Positions 57,201-64,000 of a stretch of 64,000 bases of DNA are shown piece after piece. The notes beneath the pieces are model-generated. The model had not been told where the DNA came from, did no database searches, and saw nothing but the letters and a program-made list of their open reading frames with translations. The translations under genes were made by a program, and so were the position numbers. The DNA is from Casuarius casuarius (Eukaryota; Chordata; Aves; Casuariiformes; Casuariidae): contig PTFA01000197.1 in the NCBI GenBank assembly GCA_003342895.1, forward strand, positions 991,845-1,055,844, written 5' to 3'. The number at the start of each line of letters is the position of its first letter. The stretch's first letter is position 1.

Positions 57201-57387
57201 ATCCTCAAAAGAAAGATCTTCCAGAGACAAAGAACGTTCAAGAGATCATGATAGAGCATCACGCGATAGAAGCTCAAGAGAAAGATCACCCCGAGATTTC
57301 AAAGACAAGAAACGCTCTTATGAAAGTGCTAATGGCCGATCAGAAGACCCGAGAAGCTCAGAAGAGCGTGAAGCAGGGGAAATATAA
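23782..57387 (+). CDS. LUC7L2: LUC7L2, U1 snRNP-associated splicing factor
   Basis: Ten exons (23782-23842, 34309-34403, 44528-44626, 45529-45639, 46502-46645, 47794-47970, 50233-50324, 51086-51115, 52019-52213, 57201-57387) join without a break into 396 codons plus TAA, close to the 392 residues I recall for human. The first zinc finger is CCCH: C36, C44, C59, H63 (C-X7-C-X14-C-X3-H). Charged helices likely to form coiled coil cover about 86-170. The second finger is C2H2: C190, C193, H209, H215 (C-X2-C-X15-H-X5-H). An RE/RS-rich tail fills 230-396 and ends SSEEREAGEI. LUC7 proteins bind U1 snRNP in the nucleus and tune 5' splice-site choice; loss of human LUC7L2 is linked to myeloid neoplasia. 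The paralogue LUC7L is less likely given the synteny with FMC1. Confidence 0.97.
31397..31417. repeat. Poly(A) run, 21 nt
   Basis: Homopolymer tract in LUC7L2 intron 1. No recognisable retrocopy precedes it. Confidence 0.9.
32594..32626 (+). other. LUC7L2: Candidate LUC7L2 microexon (33 nt)
   Basis: A GC- and CpG-bearing patch in an AT-rich intron ends at a consensus donor (GAGCC|GTGAGT). With the nearest acceptor (CTGCAAG) it is 33 nt and keeps phase 1 to phase 1, adding GSVRKAPHSPSR between TSRD and DTTRQR of LUC7L2. An earlier acceptor (TTTATAAAG, exon from 32556) gives 71 nt, would shift the frame, and contains an ATG. There is no transcript evidence. Confidence 0.35.
33667..33686. repeat. 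(AT)n microsatellite
   Basis: About ten alternating TA units in LUC7L2 intron 1. Confidence 0.85.
34017..34041 (+). repeat. 25-bp direct repeat, left copy
   Basis: The 25 bases ending AGCAAAGTGTTTTTAAGCT are repeated exactly at 34637-34661. The two copies flank LUC7L2 exon 2. Confidence 0.9.
34309..34403 (+). CDS. LUC7L2: LUC7L2 exon 2
   Basis: 95 nt, entering in phase 1 and leaving in phase 0. It encodes residues 21-52 (DTTRQRIKFSDDRVCKSHLL onward), with Cys36 and Cys44 of the first zinc finger. The acceptor is TATATTGCAG and the donor ACT|GTATGT. Confidence 0.96.
34637..34661 (+). repeat. 25-bp direct repeat, right copy
   Basis: Exact second copy of 34017-34041, 620 bp downstream in the same orientation, in LUC7L2 intron 2. 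Confidence 0.9.
35040..35133 (+). other. LUC7L2: Candidate LUC7L2 poison (cassette) exon, 94 nt
   Basis: A GC-richer patch with a pyrimidine-rich acceptor (TTTTTTTATCTGTACTCTGAGTCAG) and the donor AAAAG|GTAATT. Its 94 nt are not a multiple of three. Spliced after exon 2 (phase 0) it meets TGA within 13 codons. In one other phase it is fully open, containing PPPEYSKQRALTHASSFVDV. A frame-breaking conserved-looking exon in a splicing-factor gene fits unproductive splicing. Not supported by transcripts here. Confidence 0.4.
36417..36451. repeat. 19-bp tandem duplication
   Basis: GTATTGATAGGAAAATGGA is followed directly by a second copy matching over its first 16 bases. A minor slippage-type repeat. 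Confidence 0.85.
44528..44626 (+). CDS. LUC7L2: LUC7L2 exon 3
   Basis: 33 codons in phase 0, starting RMDLGECLKVHDLALRADYE and ending FFFELD. It supplies Cys59 and His63, completing the CCCH finger. Acceptor CTTTTCAG, donor GAT|GTACGT. Confidence 0.97.
44627..45528 (+). other. LUC7L2: LUC7L2 intron 3
   Basis: AT-rich intron with an acceptor tract TTTTTATTGATGTTTTAG. Nothing else was recognised. Confidence 0.85.
45529..45639 (+). CDS. LUC7L2: LUC7L2 exon 4
   Basis: 37 codons in phase 0, AMDHLQSFIADCDRRTEVAK onward to EVAAK. Charged and helical; the start of the coiled-coil region. Donor AAA|GTAAGC. Confidence 0.97.
45640..46501 (+). other. LUC7L2: LUC7L2 intron 4
   Basis: Contains a C16 homopolymer at 45720-45735, which is prone to assembly length error. 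The acceptor is TTTTTCTTGTCTTTCAAG. No other feature was seen. Confidence 0.85.
46502..46645 (+). CDS. LUC7L2: LUC7L2 exon 5
   Basis: 48 codons in phase 0, AERVHELNEEIGKLLAKVEQ onward to KKREAE. Heptad-like coiled coil. Donor GAA|GTAAGT. Confidence 0.97.
46646..47793 (+). other. LUC7L2: LUC7L2 intron 5
   Basis: AT-rich intron with consensus donor and acceptor (GTCTTTTCCCCAG). No additional feature was supported. Confidence 0.85.
47794..47970 (+). CDS. LUC7L2: LUC7L2 exon 6 (C2H2 finger)
   Basis: 59 codons in phase 0 from EVYRNSMPASSFQQQKLRVC to EKLEELR. It holds the entire second zinc finger, C190, C193, H209 and H215, within the highly conserved HFGGKLHLGF stretch. Donor AGG|GTAAAT. Confidence 0.97.
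47971..50232 (+). other. LUC7L2: LUC7L2 intron 6, 2.3 kb
   Basis: Holds a C12 run at 48258-48269, a decayed CR1-like LINE at about 48330-48900 and, near 49490-49830, a GC-richer stretch that may be another old repeat. The acceptor is TTCTTTTGTTTCTAG. Confidence 0.8.
48330..48900 (+). mobile_element. Decayed CR1-type LINE fragment
   Basis: Several blocks in the right order resemble the 3' half of reptile CR1 elements: GTTGAAATGTTATGTTCAGT, TATGGTGAAAGACTAAAG, AGATTAGAAGGTGACTTACT and TCTCCTTAGCTTGAAGTTTT, each similar to the consensus I remember. The open reading frame is destroyed. Orientation is plus and the edges are approximate. The high divergence implies an ancient insertion. Confidence 0.65.
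50233..50324 (+). CDS. LUC7L2: LUC7L2 exon 7
   Basis: 92 nt encoding RIVADKQEKRNQERLKRREE onward: an Arg/Glu alternating helix that opens the C-terminal charged tail. It leaves in phase 2 (AG|GTAGAT). Confidence 0.95.
50325..51085 (+). other. LUC7L2: LUC7L2 intron 7
   Basis: Donor AG|GTAGAT is weaker than the other donors of this gene. The intron begins with an in-frame TAG, so retention would truncate the protein before the RS tail. Single N at 50833. The acceptor is TTTTTCATTTGTTTCAG. Confidence 0.85.
51086..51115 (+). CDS. LUC7L2: LUC7L2 exon 8 (30-nt microexon)
   Basis: It encodes SRSHSKHAK between split arginine codons; phase 2 in, phase 2 out. At 30 nt it is frame-neutral and could be skipped, shortening the RS tail by ten residues. 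Confidence 0.93.
51116..52018 (+). other. LUC7L2: LUC7L2 intron 8
   Basis: Donor AAAAG|GTATAT, acceptor TTTTTTCTGTTCCTAG. No further exon was recognised. Confidence 0.85.
52019..52213 (+). CDS. LUC7L2: LUC7L2 exon 9 (RS-rich)
   Basis: 195 nt in phase 2 and out phase 2, encoding a dense Arg/Ser tail with RSRSRERRRHRSRSASRERK and RHRHRSRSNSRSRSRSHHRS. RS domains mediate contacts with other splicing proteins and are phosphorylated by SRPK and CLK kinases. Donor AAAAG|GTAAAT. It is frame-neutral if skipped. Confidence 0.96.
52649..52669. repeat. Poly(A) run, 21 nt
   Basis: Homopolymer in LUC7L2 intron 9 with no recognisable source gene before it. It could be an old retroposon tail or simple expansion. 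Confidence 0.85.
54526..54552. repeat. 27-nt palindrome with mirror-placed Ns
   Basis: The left arm reads ATTTGTCT and the right arm AGACAAAT. Ns at 54527, 54536, 54539, 54542 and 54551 are symmetric about the centre. Probably an assembly artefact at a foldback. Confidence 0.8.
55052..55240. repeat. Short inverted-repeat (MITE-like) element
   Basis: TCACCTAGCTTTAGATG at 55052-55068 is the exact reverse complement of CATCTAAAGCTAGGTGA at 55225-55241 (within one base at the edges). About 156 bp lie between them. A second, tight hairpin (TAGATGTCT/AGACATCTA, about 55211-55230) sits beside the right arm. The layout suggests an old non-autonomous DNA element; no target-site duplication is evident. 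Confidence 0.5.
57201..57387 (+). CDS. LUC7L2: LUC7L2 exon 10 coding part and stop
   Basis: Entered in phase 2. It encodes the end of the RS tail, including SRERSPRDFKDKKRSYESAN and the conserved SSEEREAGEI, then TAA at 57385-57387. Confidence 0.97.
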
Positions 57388-58240
57388 CTGGCTTGTATAT
57401 TCACCTGATCTCTAGCTTCCTATGGAGTTGCATACTATGGTTTAGTTTACAGTTGTTCAAAGGGACACCAGTGAGCAGTTGCAGACACTGATCCAACTAG
57501 GGTAGATGTACAGTATATAAAAGTGGTTATAACCACATCAGAATTAAATCCCATTGGTTAATGATGCCTAAAGCTGGGTCCTGGACTTCCACTAAGTTGT
57601 AAAACTTTTCAGAAGGATTTCTCTTTATTCAGGACAACAGTTTTATGTACCAAGATACAGATCTCAATGTTTTTAATCTCCTTTCCAATACACGTTAGTG
57701 AACAAATTATATTGTACTACTTGCCTTGGGTGCTTTTGAACCTTTATAAATTTTCCAATTCTGCTCCAGTCAAAACAGCAGCATTGAAAGGTTGTATTTT
57801 GGGGGATTTTTTGGTTTGCTTTTTTTTTGTAAGAGGGTGGGTGGATGGATATTAACTTTTACTCTAAGGTTTTGCTCCCAGGGATTTTTGTTTGGGAACC
57901 TAGGAGTTGATTACAGTGGGAGCATTTAGACAGGAATGTGTGCTGGAGAAAGCTGAAATGTCTTTTTACAGTGCCTATTTAGACTTGGAAATTGAACAGC
58001 TGTTGCATTACATCTTTTTTTATTTCTACTTAAATTTTGAAATCAAAGCCAGTCCCATATCTGTACCATTTGATTGGTATGTGTTCAATATATTTGTTTT
58101 TTTCCATAAGGACTCTTTCTGCTTTTTCTTGCGGGGTGTAAACGGCACATCCTTAATTGTAAAAATAACAAAGCAAAACAGCAACAACAAACAAACAACT
58201 GAGAACAAAAATAAAAAATAAAAAAGGAAACCGCATTGTC
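57388..58240 (+). other. LUC7L2: LUC7L2 3' UTR (proximal form)
   Basis: Non-coding sequence after the stop, T-rich towards the end. The first clear poly(A) signals are at 58210-58222. Longer forms ending at later signals (60629, 60644) cannot be excluded. Confidence 0.65.
58210..58222 (+). terminator. LUC7L2: LUC7L2 poly(A) signals (two AATAAA)
   Basis: Two AATAAA hexamers at 58210-58215 and 58217-58222, about 820 nt after the stop codon. They lie in an A-rich stretch, so internal priming of cDNA could mislead mapping here. Confidence 0.65.
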
Positions 58241-59429
58241 CAATAACTTAACAAGAGTATACTGGTCTCATAAGGTGGTTACTTTTTTTCTGTAGCCATT
58301 CAGTCATTTGAAGATTGACACTTTATTATTAGAGTTCTTTTGTTTTTAACATGCAAGTGTGCTCTAGGAAAAACAGTCTTTCTGATTACAATCCTGACTA
58401 TCCTCAGATCTTTAGAGGCAAAAGCTTGTAGAACCATAATGATCATGGCACAGATCTTAGCTATTTAATGACTTCAGTTTCAAAAAGCAATGTTTCGTTT
58501 AGGTGGAAGTTACCTTCACATAAAGGGATTGCTGTAGATTCTGTAGGATTGAAAGTGCTTTGGAGCACTTGAATTATTTGGATTTGTCCTACCTTCACAC
58601 AGAAGAATTTGGGAATCGGTAAGTTTTCTTTCTTGAGATAGCACCACTGAGTTACGTAACAGCAATACTTACGAGCAATGTTTGTAAGGATTTATTGGCA
58701 TTTTCAGCAGGTTCTGTAGAGTCTCTTCTATAGCTTCTAGACACTGGGCTTGTGTAGGCCAGATAATCGTGGACATATAGTATGGTTTTGCTTCTTTGTA
58801 TCTAGCACTGCATGCATTTCTTCCTTAATATCTTTTCTGTAGCATTTGATTTTCACTATGGTCTTACCACATGGTTGATAATTCTAGCACAGGGGATAAT
58901 TCCAGCAGTATTTTGGCTGGCATTGAAAGCTAGAACAAGACCGTTACATTTCAGCAAGGACCTGTAACTTGTATCTAACATGACACACACCCTCCTCTTT
59001 AAATTCATGGCTTTCTAAGCTCCTGTAGAAATACTGTAATAATGATGGCTGACGACTTTTTTTTTTTTTTTTTTTAAATCCCCTTACTTGAAATCTGAAC
59101 ATCAGTTTCCTTCCTGGGAATGTTTTGCGATTTCCTGCGTGGCCCAACTGCATGATGAATGTAAGTCACCAATGTTTGTCCCTCTGGTGTGTGCACACTG
59201 TGCAACTGCTTGCTAAAGTCTGTTGTCACACCTTTGTTAATGGAATTCTAGCTCCCAGTGTGGTGAAAGATGAACAGTCATTTCTAGTTGCATCTTGTAT
59301 CACAGCATTGTAGATGAGTGGATTGCTGCCTAATTTCTGGAATATAGATGTTCCACAAGTACTGAAGACAACTTTCCCCCTGTACCCAGCAACTAGAGAT
59401 GTTGCGTTTCTATTTAAATATGTATGTGT

Positions 59430-59431
<2 letters not shown>

Positions 59432-59484
<53 letters not shown>
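59432..59484. repeat. (AC)n microsatellite, about 26 units
   Basis: An uninterrupted dinucleotide run of 53 nt. Such length is typically polymorphic. Confidence 0.97.
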
Positions 59485-59485
<1 letters not shown>

Positions 59486-60628
59486 CTTAATAGCAAATTA
59501 TGGGAAATATGCCATTGACTTTACAAATGGCTCTTAATTTTTTTTTAATTATGAAAGGGTGATTGGACTTGGGCCTCTCCTTATTTATAGGTTTTCCTAG
59601 GCTGGTGAGCTCCATAATATCCGAGTATCCCACAAATATTAAGCAGAGAGAAGGTAAGTGTTACTGCTAGTTTCCTGATTTAAAAAAAAAAAAAAATCTG
59701 AATTATATGTGGAAATTAATATTTGCATTGTGTCTGAAAGGGGGACTGGAGTATAGTTAGGAAGAGAACCTAATTAAGGCTACCGATGATACCTTCCTCC
59801 TGATGCAAGAGAACTGGATCATCTAACAGTAAGGGAGACTGCTTTATTAACTGTGCCCATGTAAGTAATGATCTTCCACCCTTCTATCCAAACCAAGCTA
59901 CTTTAGTTAGGCATTTCTAGGAGGGTGAAACTCTGAGGTGTTCATCACCTGAATATTTCATGCTGAATATTTCATGCATTCAGTATTAAGCTAAAGAGTG
60001 ATATTGATATGAGATCATTTTGGATGATCCAAATGATGAAAGGGATTTGGAAGAAGTAAATCTGTCAGTCTTGGCTGTGTCATGTAAAGGAAAGAATGAA
60101 GACACAGTATCGAAGTGCTTCAAACAAATCGAACAGTTTGGGCTGTACTACTTATGGTCAGAATTTGTGCTAGATCCTCCTCTTCCCCCGTATGTAGGCA
60201 ATGTGCATCCTGAGTCCATTTCTGTTCACTGAGAGCCACAGGTGGGAATGCTAGACCCCCAGGAAATGTGGGGGGAAGCTGCTGTGCAGTATCTGTCACT
60301 GGCAGTGCATGCAGTGGTCTGTCTCTACTGTACTTCTGCCAGTGCTTCACCAAGGGATTTCAGAGGTCTGCAGGTCCTTGAGAGGTCCTTTGAATTGAGA
60401 ATGCTAAAGGCCGTTCCTGTTTGAGGAAAATCTCTTCCTTGTAGTGTAAGGAGGCTTTCTGCAGCGTAGGAAAGGAATGTGGACGTAGTTCCTGAATGAC
60501 CCTAAGGATGTTGTAGCGGAGCGTCTTGTCCTTGAAATTTTTTTCACTTGCACTGTTGTAGCTCCATGACATTTTTTAGCTGACTGCAGGTTATAGAAAT
60601 AGAGCAAAAACAGTAGTTTACTTCATTT

Positions 60629-60649
60629 AATAAAAGTATTTGAAATAAA
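60629..60649 (+). terminator. Paired AATAAA signals, possible distal LUC7L2 end
   Basis: AATAAA at 60629-60634 and 60644-60649, followed by a GT-rich stretch (GTTAGGGTGGGTCT), a good downstream element. It may end a longer LUC7L2 3' UTR or a separate transcript. Confidence 0.35.
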
Positions 60650-61520
60650 GTTAGGGTGGGTCTAAAAGCATTATTTCTGTGTTCCAGATAATTCTTGTTC
60701 TGGATCAATCAAGGAAATGTAAAATATAACAGCATTAAGATGGGAACCAGCTAGAGGAGATGTTACCAGAAATTGGGTCCTTTACTGAGCCTCTGTGAGT
60801 TGCTTTACCTGCTGAAGCAGGAAGAAGTACATAGTAGAACAGTGATATTTCCATGCAAAAAGGGGTTTGACCTGGTGCAGCTGTATTAATTATAAAGCAT
60901 CAGACTTGTCTATTAAGCTAGCAGAGGAGGTTATTCCATGAATCTGGAAATTTTCCTCATACTGCTACAGGGTGACCTAACCCTGGAGCCCATCTGTCAG
61001 TTTGTCTGCTCTATCTTGCCCCATTTAGTGCTTTTAAGGCACCTTCCATTCTACTCTTTGGGTAGCAGGAAAAAATACGTGAACCAGCCACTAAACCNGT
61101 GTAAATTTAAGGTTATGATAAACCCTTCCTCAGTTACTTAAGGTTATCTATTTAGCTGAAGAGAGAATGATGGTGACTTCTCTGAAGGCATGTGAGGCCC
61201 AAAGCAAAACAGCCAAGAGTGTGGATGCCTACTCCATCTGAAAGAATAGCTTTATCTATGGTGACCTAACCATGGCAACAAAGAAGGAGCTTTTGTGGTG
61301 CTGAAAACAACTTGACAAAATAAGTGTGTACTCTCTGCTCCATAACTGTTAGGGATGAAAGCAGAATATGGCTGCAGTCAGTGTTAAACTATTGTGCAGC
61401 AGCATAAATGTAAAATGAGCTGTGTGCTGGAGGTGATAGTGAGCAATTTGTTGTAGTATGTTGTAAGGATCTGCAGGATCTGATGCTCCCTCAGTTCCGC
61501 CATCCCCCATCACACATTTC

Positions 61521-61775
61521 TCATGCCACCTTCATCAGAATAGTTGTTTCTTGTTCAGCAAATGGTGGAGGTGAGTTTTGCTTGATGCAGTGGTTTATGA
61601 AAAGTGTTAATGTGATCTTCACCCAGTCTTGTATGGTTCTTGCTCTTTGTTTCTTGCTTTGATCACTTTTTTCTACCTGCTTCTTAATAAATTCTTGCAC
61701 CTTTACTGCTGATGCAATTCTTTCATTCTTTTTTTCGGTAAGATCCAGAAATCCAGCTTTCATTGCAGCCTGCAA
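61521..61775 (-). CDS. Unidentified coding-like exon candidate, minus strand
   Basis: On the minus strand a good acceptor (CCACTGCTTCTCAGTTTTGCAG) is followed by an open frame starting AAMKAGFLDLTEKKNERIAS and continuing through VKVQEFIKKQVEKSDQ to a TGA. Composition is protein-like (Lys/Glu-rich, helical). Possible donors are CAG|GTAGAA and TGG|GTGAAG. I do not recognise the family, and there is no initiator ATG before the acceptor. It could be an internal or last exon of a minus-strand gene extending to the right, an old pseudogene fragment, or chance. Confidence 0.25.
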   Translation of the reverse strand: MQAAMKAGFLDLTEKKNERIASAVKVQEFIKKQVEKSDQSKKQRARTIQDWVKITLTLFINHCIKQNSPPPFAEQETTILMKVA

Positions 61776-63916
61776 AACTGAGAAGCAGTGGGCTGCTGGG
61801 CAGGGGTTGCATCAGCAGCTGGAAATGCAGGGAAGGAGAGGACAAAATGTTTTGACCCCAGGCTCCCCTTTTTTATCCCTGATTTTTCCTTCTGTAGGCA
61901 CATAATGGAAAGTTAGCAAGCAATTACAAAATTCTCTCCTGACTTGCCTCCCCTGGCTCTCACTCTTCACCTTATGTTGCTGGGGTAACTATAGTCCCAA
62001 ACTGCTTCCCCTTGCTCTCTGTAGTGCTGTGCAGAACATGGCAGGAAAACAGTATCCTAGGAAATGCACCAACAGGGAGGCAGGATTAACTACCAACAGA
62101 GCAGAGGTGGCAACTGGCGATGTCAAAAAGGACCTAGTAGAAATTGCTGTTACTGTACGGCCCTTTCCCAGGCTGAATGGGCCAGTTAATGCTGATTGCA
62201 GTAAAGTATTGATGGTGATCTACAGTTAGGAACATAGGGGTAAAAATTGTTCCTGTTGCTGGCTAAGAGAGGCTGCAAATAAGGTAGCTTTCATAGTAGC
62301 AGCAGGCAGGCAATTCCAGCATAAAAGGCTTGCTGCAGCCTTTGTGCATCCATTAGTAGAAGGTAATGATTGGGTTGGGAACTTTGTGTGTGACTGCTGC
62401 AACTTCAGATTCCTGCCATCTTCTCAAGTTCAAAATGGTTTGCAGCAGAGCAATGAAAGTAAGGAATTGCCACTTTCCCAGAGGCTAGGGCCTTCTTGAT
62501 GAATAGTGGGACTCTCATCTTTGTCATCCACTTGTAGGCTCTGATGTTTCACAACCATAATTTTCCTCATGCTAAAATTCTACATCTGCTTGTAATCCAG
62601 GACAAGGGTCTGCCCGTGTCCCTGACGGTGTGGAGTGGGTTTGCTGGTGGGCCTGTGCTAATGGGAAGTGTCAGCACAGTGATGGGGGGGATCAGCCTGC
62701 TCTGCTTTATGTCAGTAGTCTGCTGCTGCTGGGTGTCCTTGGTAAACAGCCTGAGGAGGCTGCACAGAAATCTGCTGCTGGCAGCACCAGCAAAGGATCA
62801 CTGATGTGACTGCTTCAGCTGTGGTTGTGCAGGGATGAGGTGAAGCACCTTGGTGCTGCTGCCGAGACACACCATGGCTGTGCTCCCTCTTAGGGAAACC
62901 ACTTCCAGGAACATCAGGAGCAGAAGTGTGAGCTCTCCAGGGAGGTCATGCAGAATACTTTTGCAGTGCAACAGAGCTGCTGTTCCCACTGTCCCCTGAG
63001 TAGGCAAGCGACTCAGTCTAGGATGCTGCTTGGTAAACAGATGACTTACACCGGGACGGGGAGGGAATCACTGCTATGTGATTAGGCTGCCTTGGTACTG
63101 GCAGTGTGCAGTCTGACTTGATGTAACCACACCATGAACTGACTCATATCTGCTTTACCAGATAAACCAGAAAGGCTCTGGTATGGCATATGCAGTTCAC
63201 TGAACCTCAGTACTATTCTGATTTCAGATGTTCATTATCTGAATATTGGCTTTAAAAAAGGCAAAGGGAAGAAGAGGCATCCTACATCCCCTTCTAGGGC
63301 AGGCTGTTGTAATGAAATAAAAAATCAGATACTTAGAGCTGTTGAGAGTCATTCAGAAGGTTAGAATAAGTTCGGAGTTTTTTTTGGTTTGGTTTGCAGC
63401 ATGATTCATGTATATGATTTTATGAGGTTCCTGGACATAATAAAATTCCATGTCTGGTAGGCTAGTACTTGAGTTTAGTGGCAGTTCTAACTTTCTGCCA
63501 GGGACCACTGAATACTAATGCTGATTCAGATAGTTCAGTGGTTACAACTAAGTATGTTTGTTTTTTTTTTTTTTATAGGCAACAGTCCTTTCTGATTGCA
63601 TGTTGTATCATTACAAGATTACAAGCCTGTGGTATATTCTGTTTAAGCAGGAATACTACTTAAAAGTTTGACAGGGCTCCCCTAGTCCACTCTGAACAGA
63701 AGCTACCTGTTTGGCTGCTGTTTCCTTCTGGGCCGTACCCTCATATCCTTCCACTAGTAGCTAAGTGTCTTAAACAGATGCTGTAAGAAGCATTGGCGTG
63801 AAGCAACACCTCTGAGGGCTGTAGCCATAGATTTAATGACCAAAAGCACGACTGGCCTTACAGCAGGAAGAGTGGATGCAAGAGAGGGTTTTTTTCTGGG
63901 CCCTACTGGAAGGATG

Positions 63917-64000
63917 TTTGGGTTTTTTGGGTTTTTTTTTGTTTTTGGGGTTTTTTTTGTTTTTGGGTTTTTTTTTTGTTTTTGGGTTTTTTTTGTTTTT
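63917..64000 (+). repeat. G/T-rich tandem repeat, cut by window end
   Basis: Units of about 18 nt of the form GTTTTTGGGTTTTTTTTT repeat four or more times and run off the window. It is simple sequence with G-runs. Confidence 0.85.

Larger units (their letters stand above)
58241..64000. other. Unassigned region downstream of LUC7L2
   Basis: AT-rich to about 60000, then more balanced composition. Contents seen: an (AC)n microsatellite (59432-59484), a 14-bp tandem duplication (59950-59977), two AATAAA signals (60629, 60644), a minus-strand coding-like exon candidate (61521-61775) and a G/T-rich tandem repeat at the edge. In human the next gene is KLRG2; I could not recognise any of its C-type lectin exons here. 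Single N at 61098. Confidence 0.6.

Noticed and set aside
59226..59483. Minus-strand frame beginning with a Cys-Val repeat
   Set aside because: It is the translation of the (AC)n microsatellite.
60020..60232. Plus-strand 70-codon frame beginning LDDPNDERDLEEVNLSV
   Set aside because: It starts with TTG, has no splice signals that fit and no recognised family; it may be part of a transcript but is not supported as coding.
1..64000. CRISPR array, bacterial operon or phage-type system
   Set aside because: No regularly spaced repeats, no dense gene packing and no bacterial signals; the window is vertebrate nuclear DNA.

Overview
The window is vertebrate nuclear DNA. It has short exons in long AT-rich introns with GT/AG splice sites, CpG-island promoters, decayed CR1-type LINE fragments, a tRNA gene and a draft-assembly gap. 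The compact genes and CR1 remnants suggest a sauropsid, most likely a bird. This is inferred from style, not from a diagnostic marker. The gene order UBN2 - tRNA-Arg - FMC1 - LUC7L2, all on the plus strand, matches the block on human chromosome 7q34.

Layout. 1-9372 holds the last five coding exons of UBN2, including a 1539-nt serine-rich exon. From 9373 to about 18710 is the probable long UBN2 3' UTR, broken by a 135-N gap at 13755-13889; near its end, just before a poly(A) signal, lie two very good exon-like segments. 19279-19351 is a tRNA-Arg(CCT) gene. 19900-21140 is the CpG-island promoter and two-exon gene for FMC1, a 113-residue mitochondrial ATP synthase assembly factor. 22970-24280 is the CpG island and first exon of LUC7L2. 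Its ten coding exons (23782-57387) join into a complete 396-codon reading frame for a U1 snRNP-associated splicing factor. 58250-64000 is intergenic or unassigned: an (AC)n tract, one minus-strand coding-like exon candidate at 61521-61775 and a G/T-rich tandem repeat at the right edge.

The three proteins work in different places. UBN2 belongs to the HIRA H3.3 chaperone, FMC1 acts in mitochondria, and LUC7L2 helps choose 5' splice sites. They are neighbours by synteny and not an operon, although FMC1-LUC7L2 read-through is known in human.

No wholly new system was found. The most interesting unexplained signals are exon-like segments that the standard gene models do not use: 18327-18369 with 18517-18574, 32594-32626, and 35040-35133, the last a possible poison exon in LUC7L2. 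Others are a 25-bp direct repeat flanking LUC7L2 exon 2, a palindrome with mirror-symmetric Ns, and a 17-bp inverted-repeat element in LUC7L2's last intron. All exon boundaries were read by eye from splice sites and reading frame; no alignment was run.
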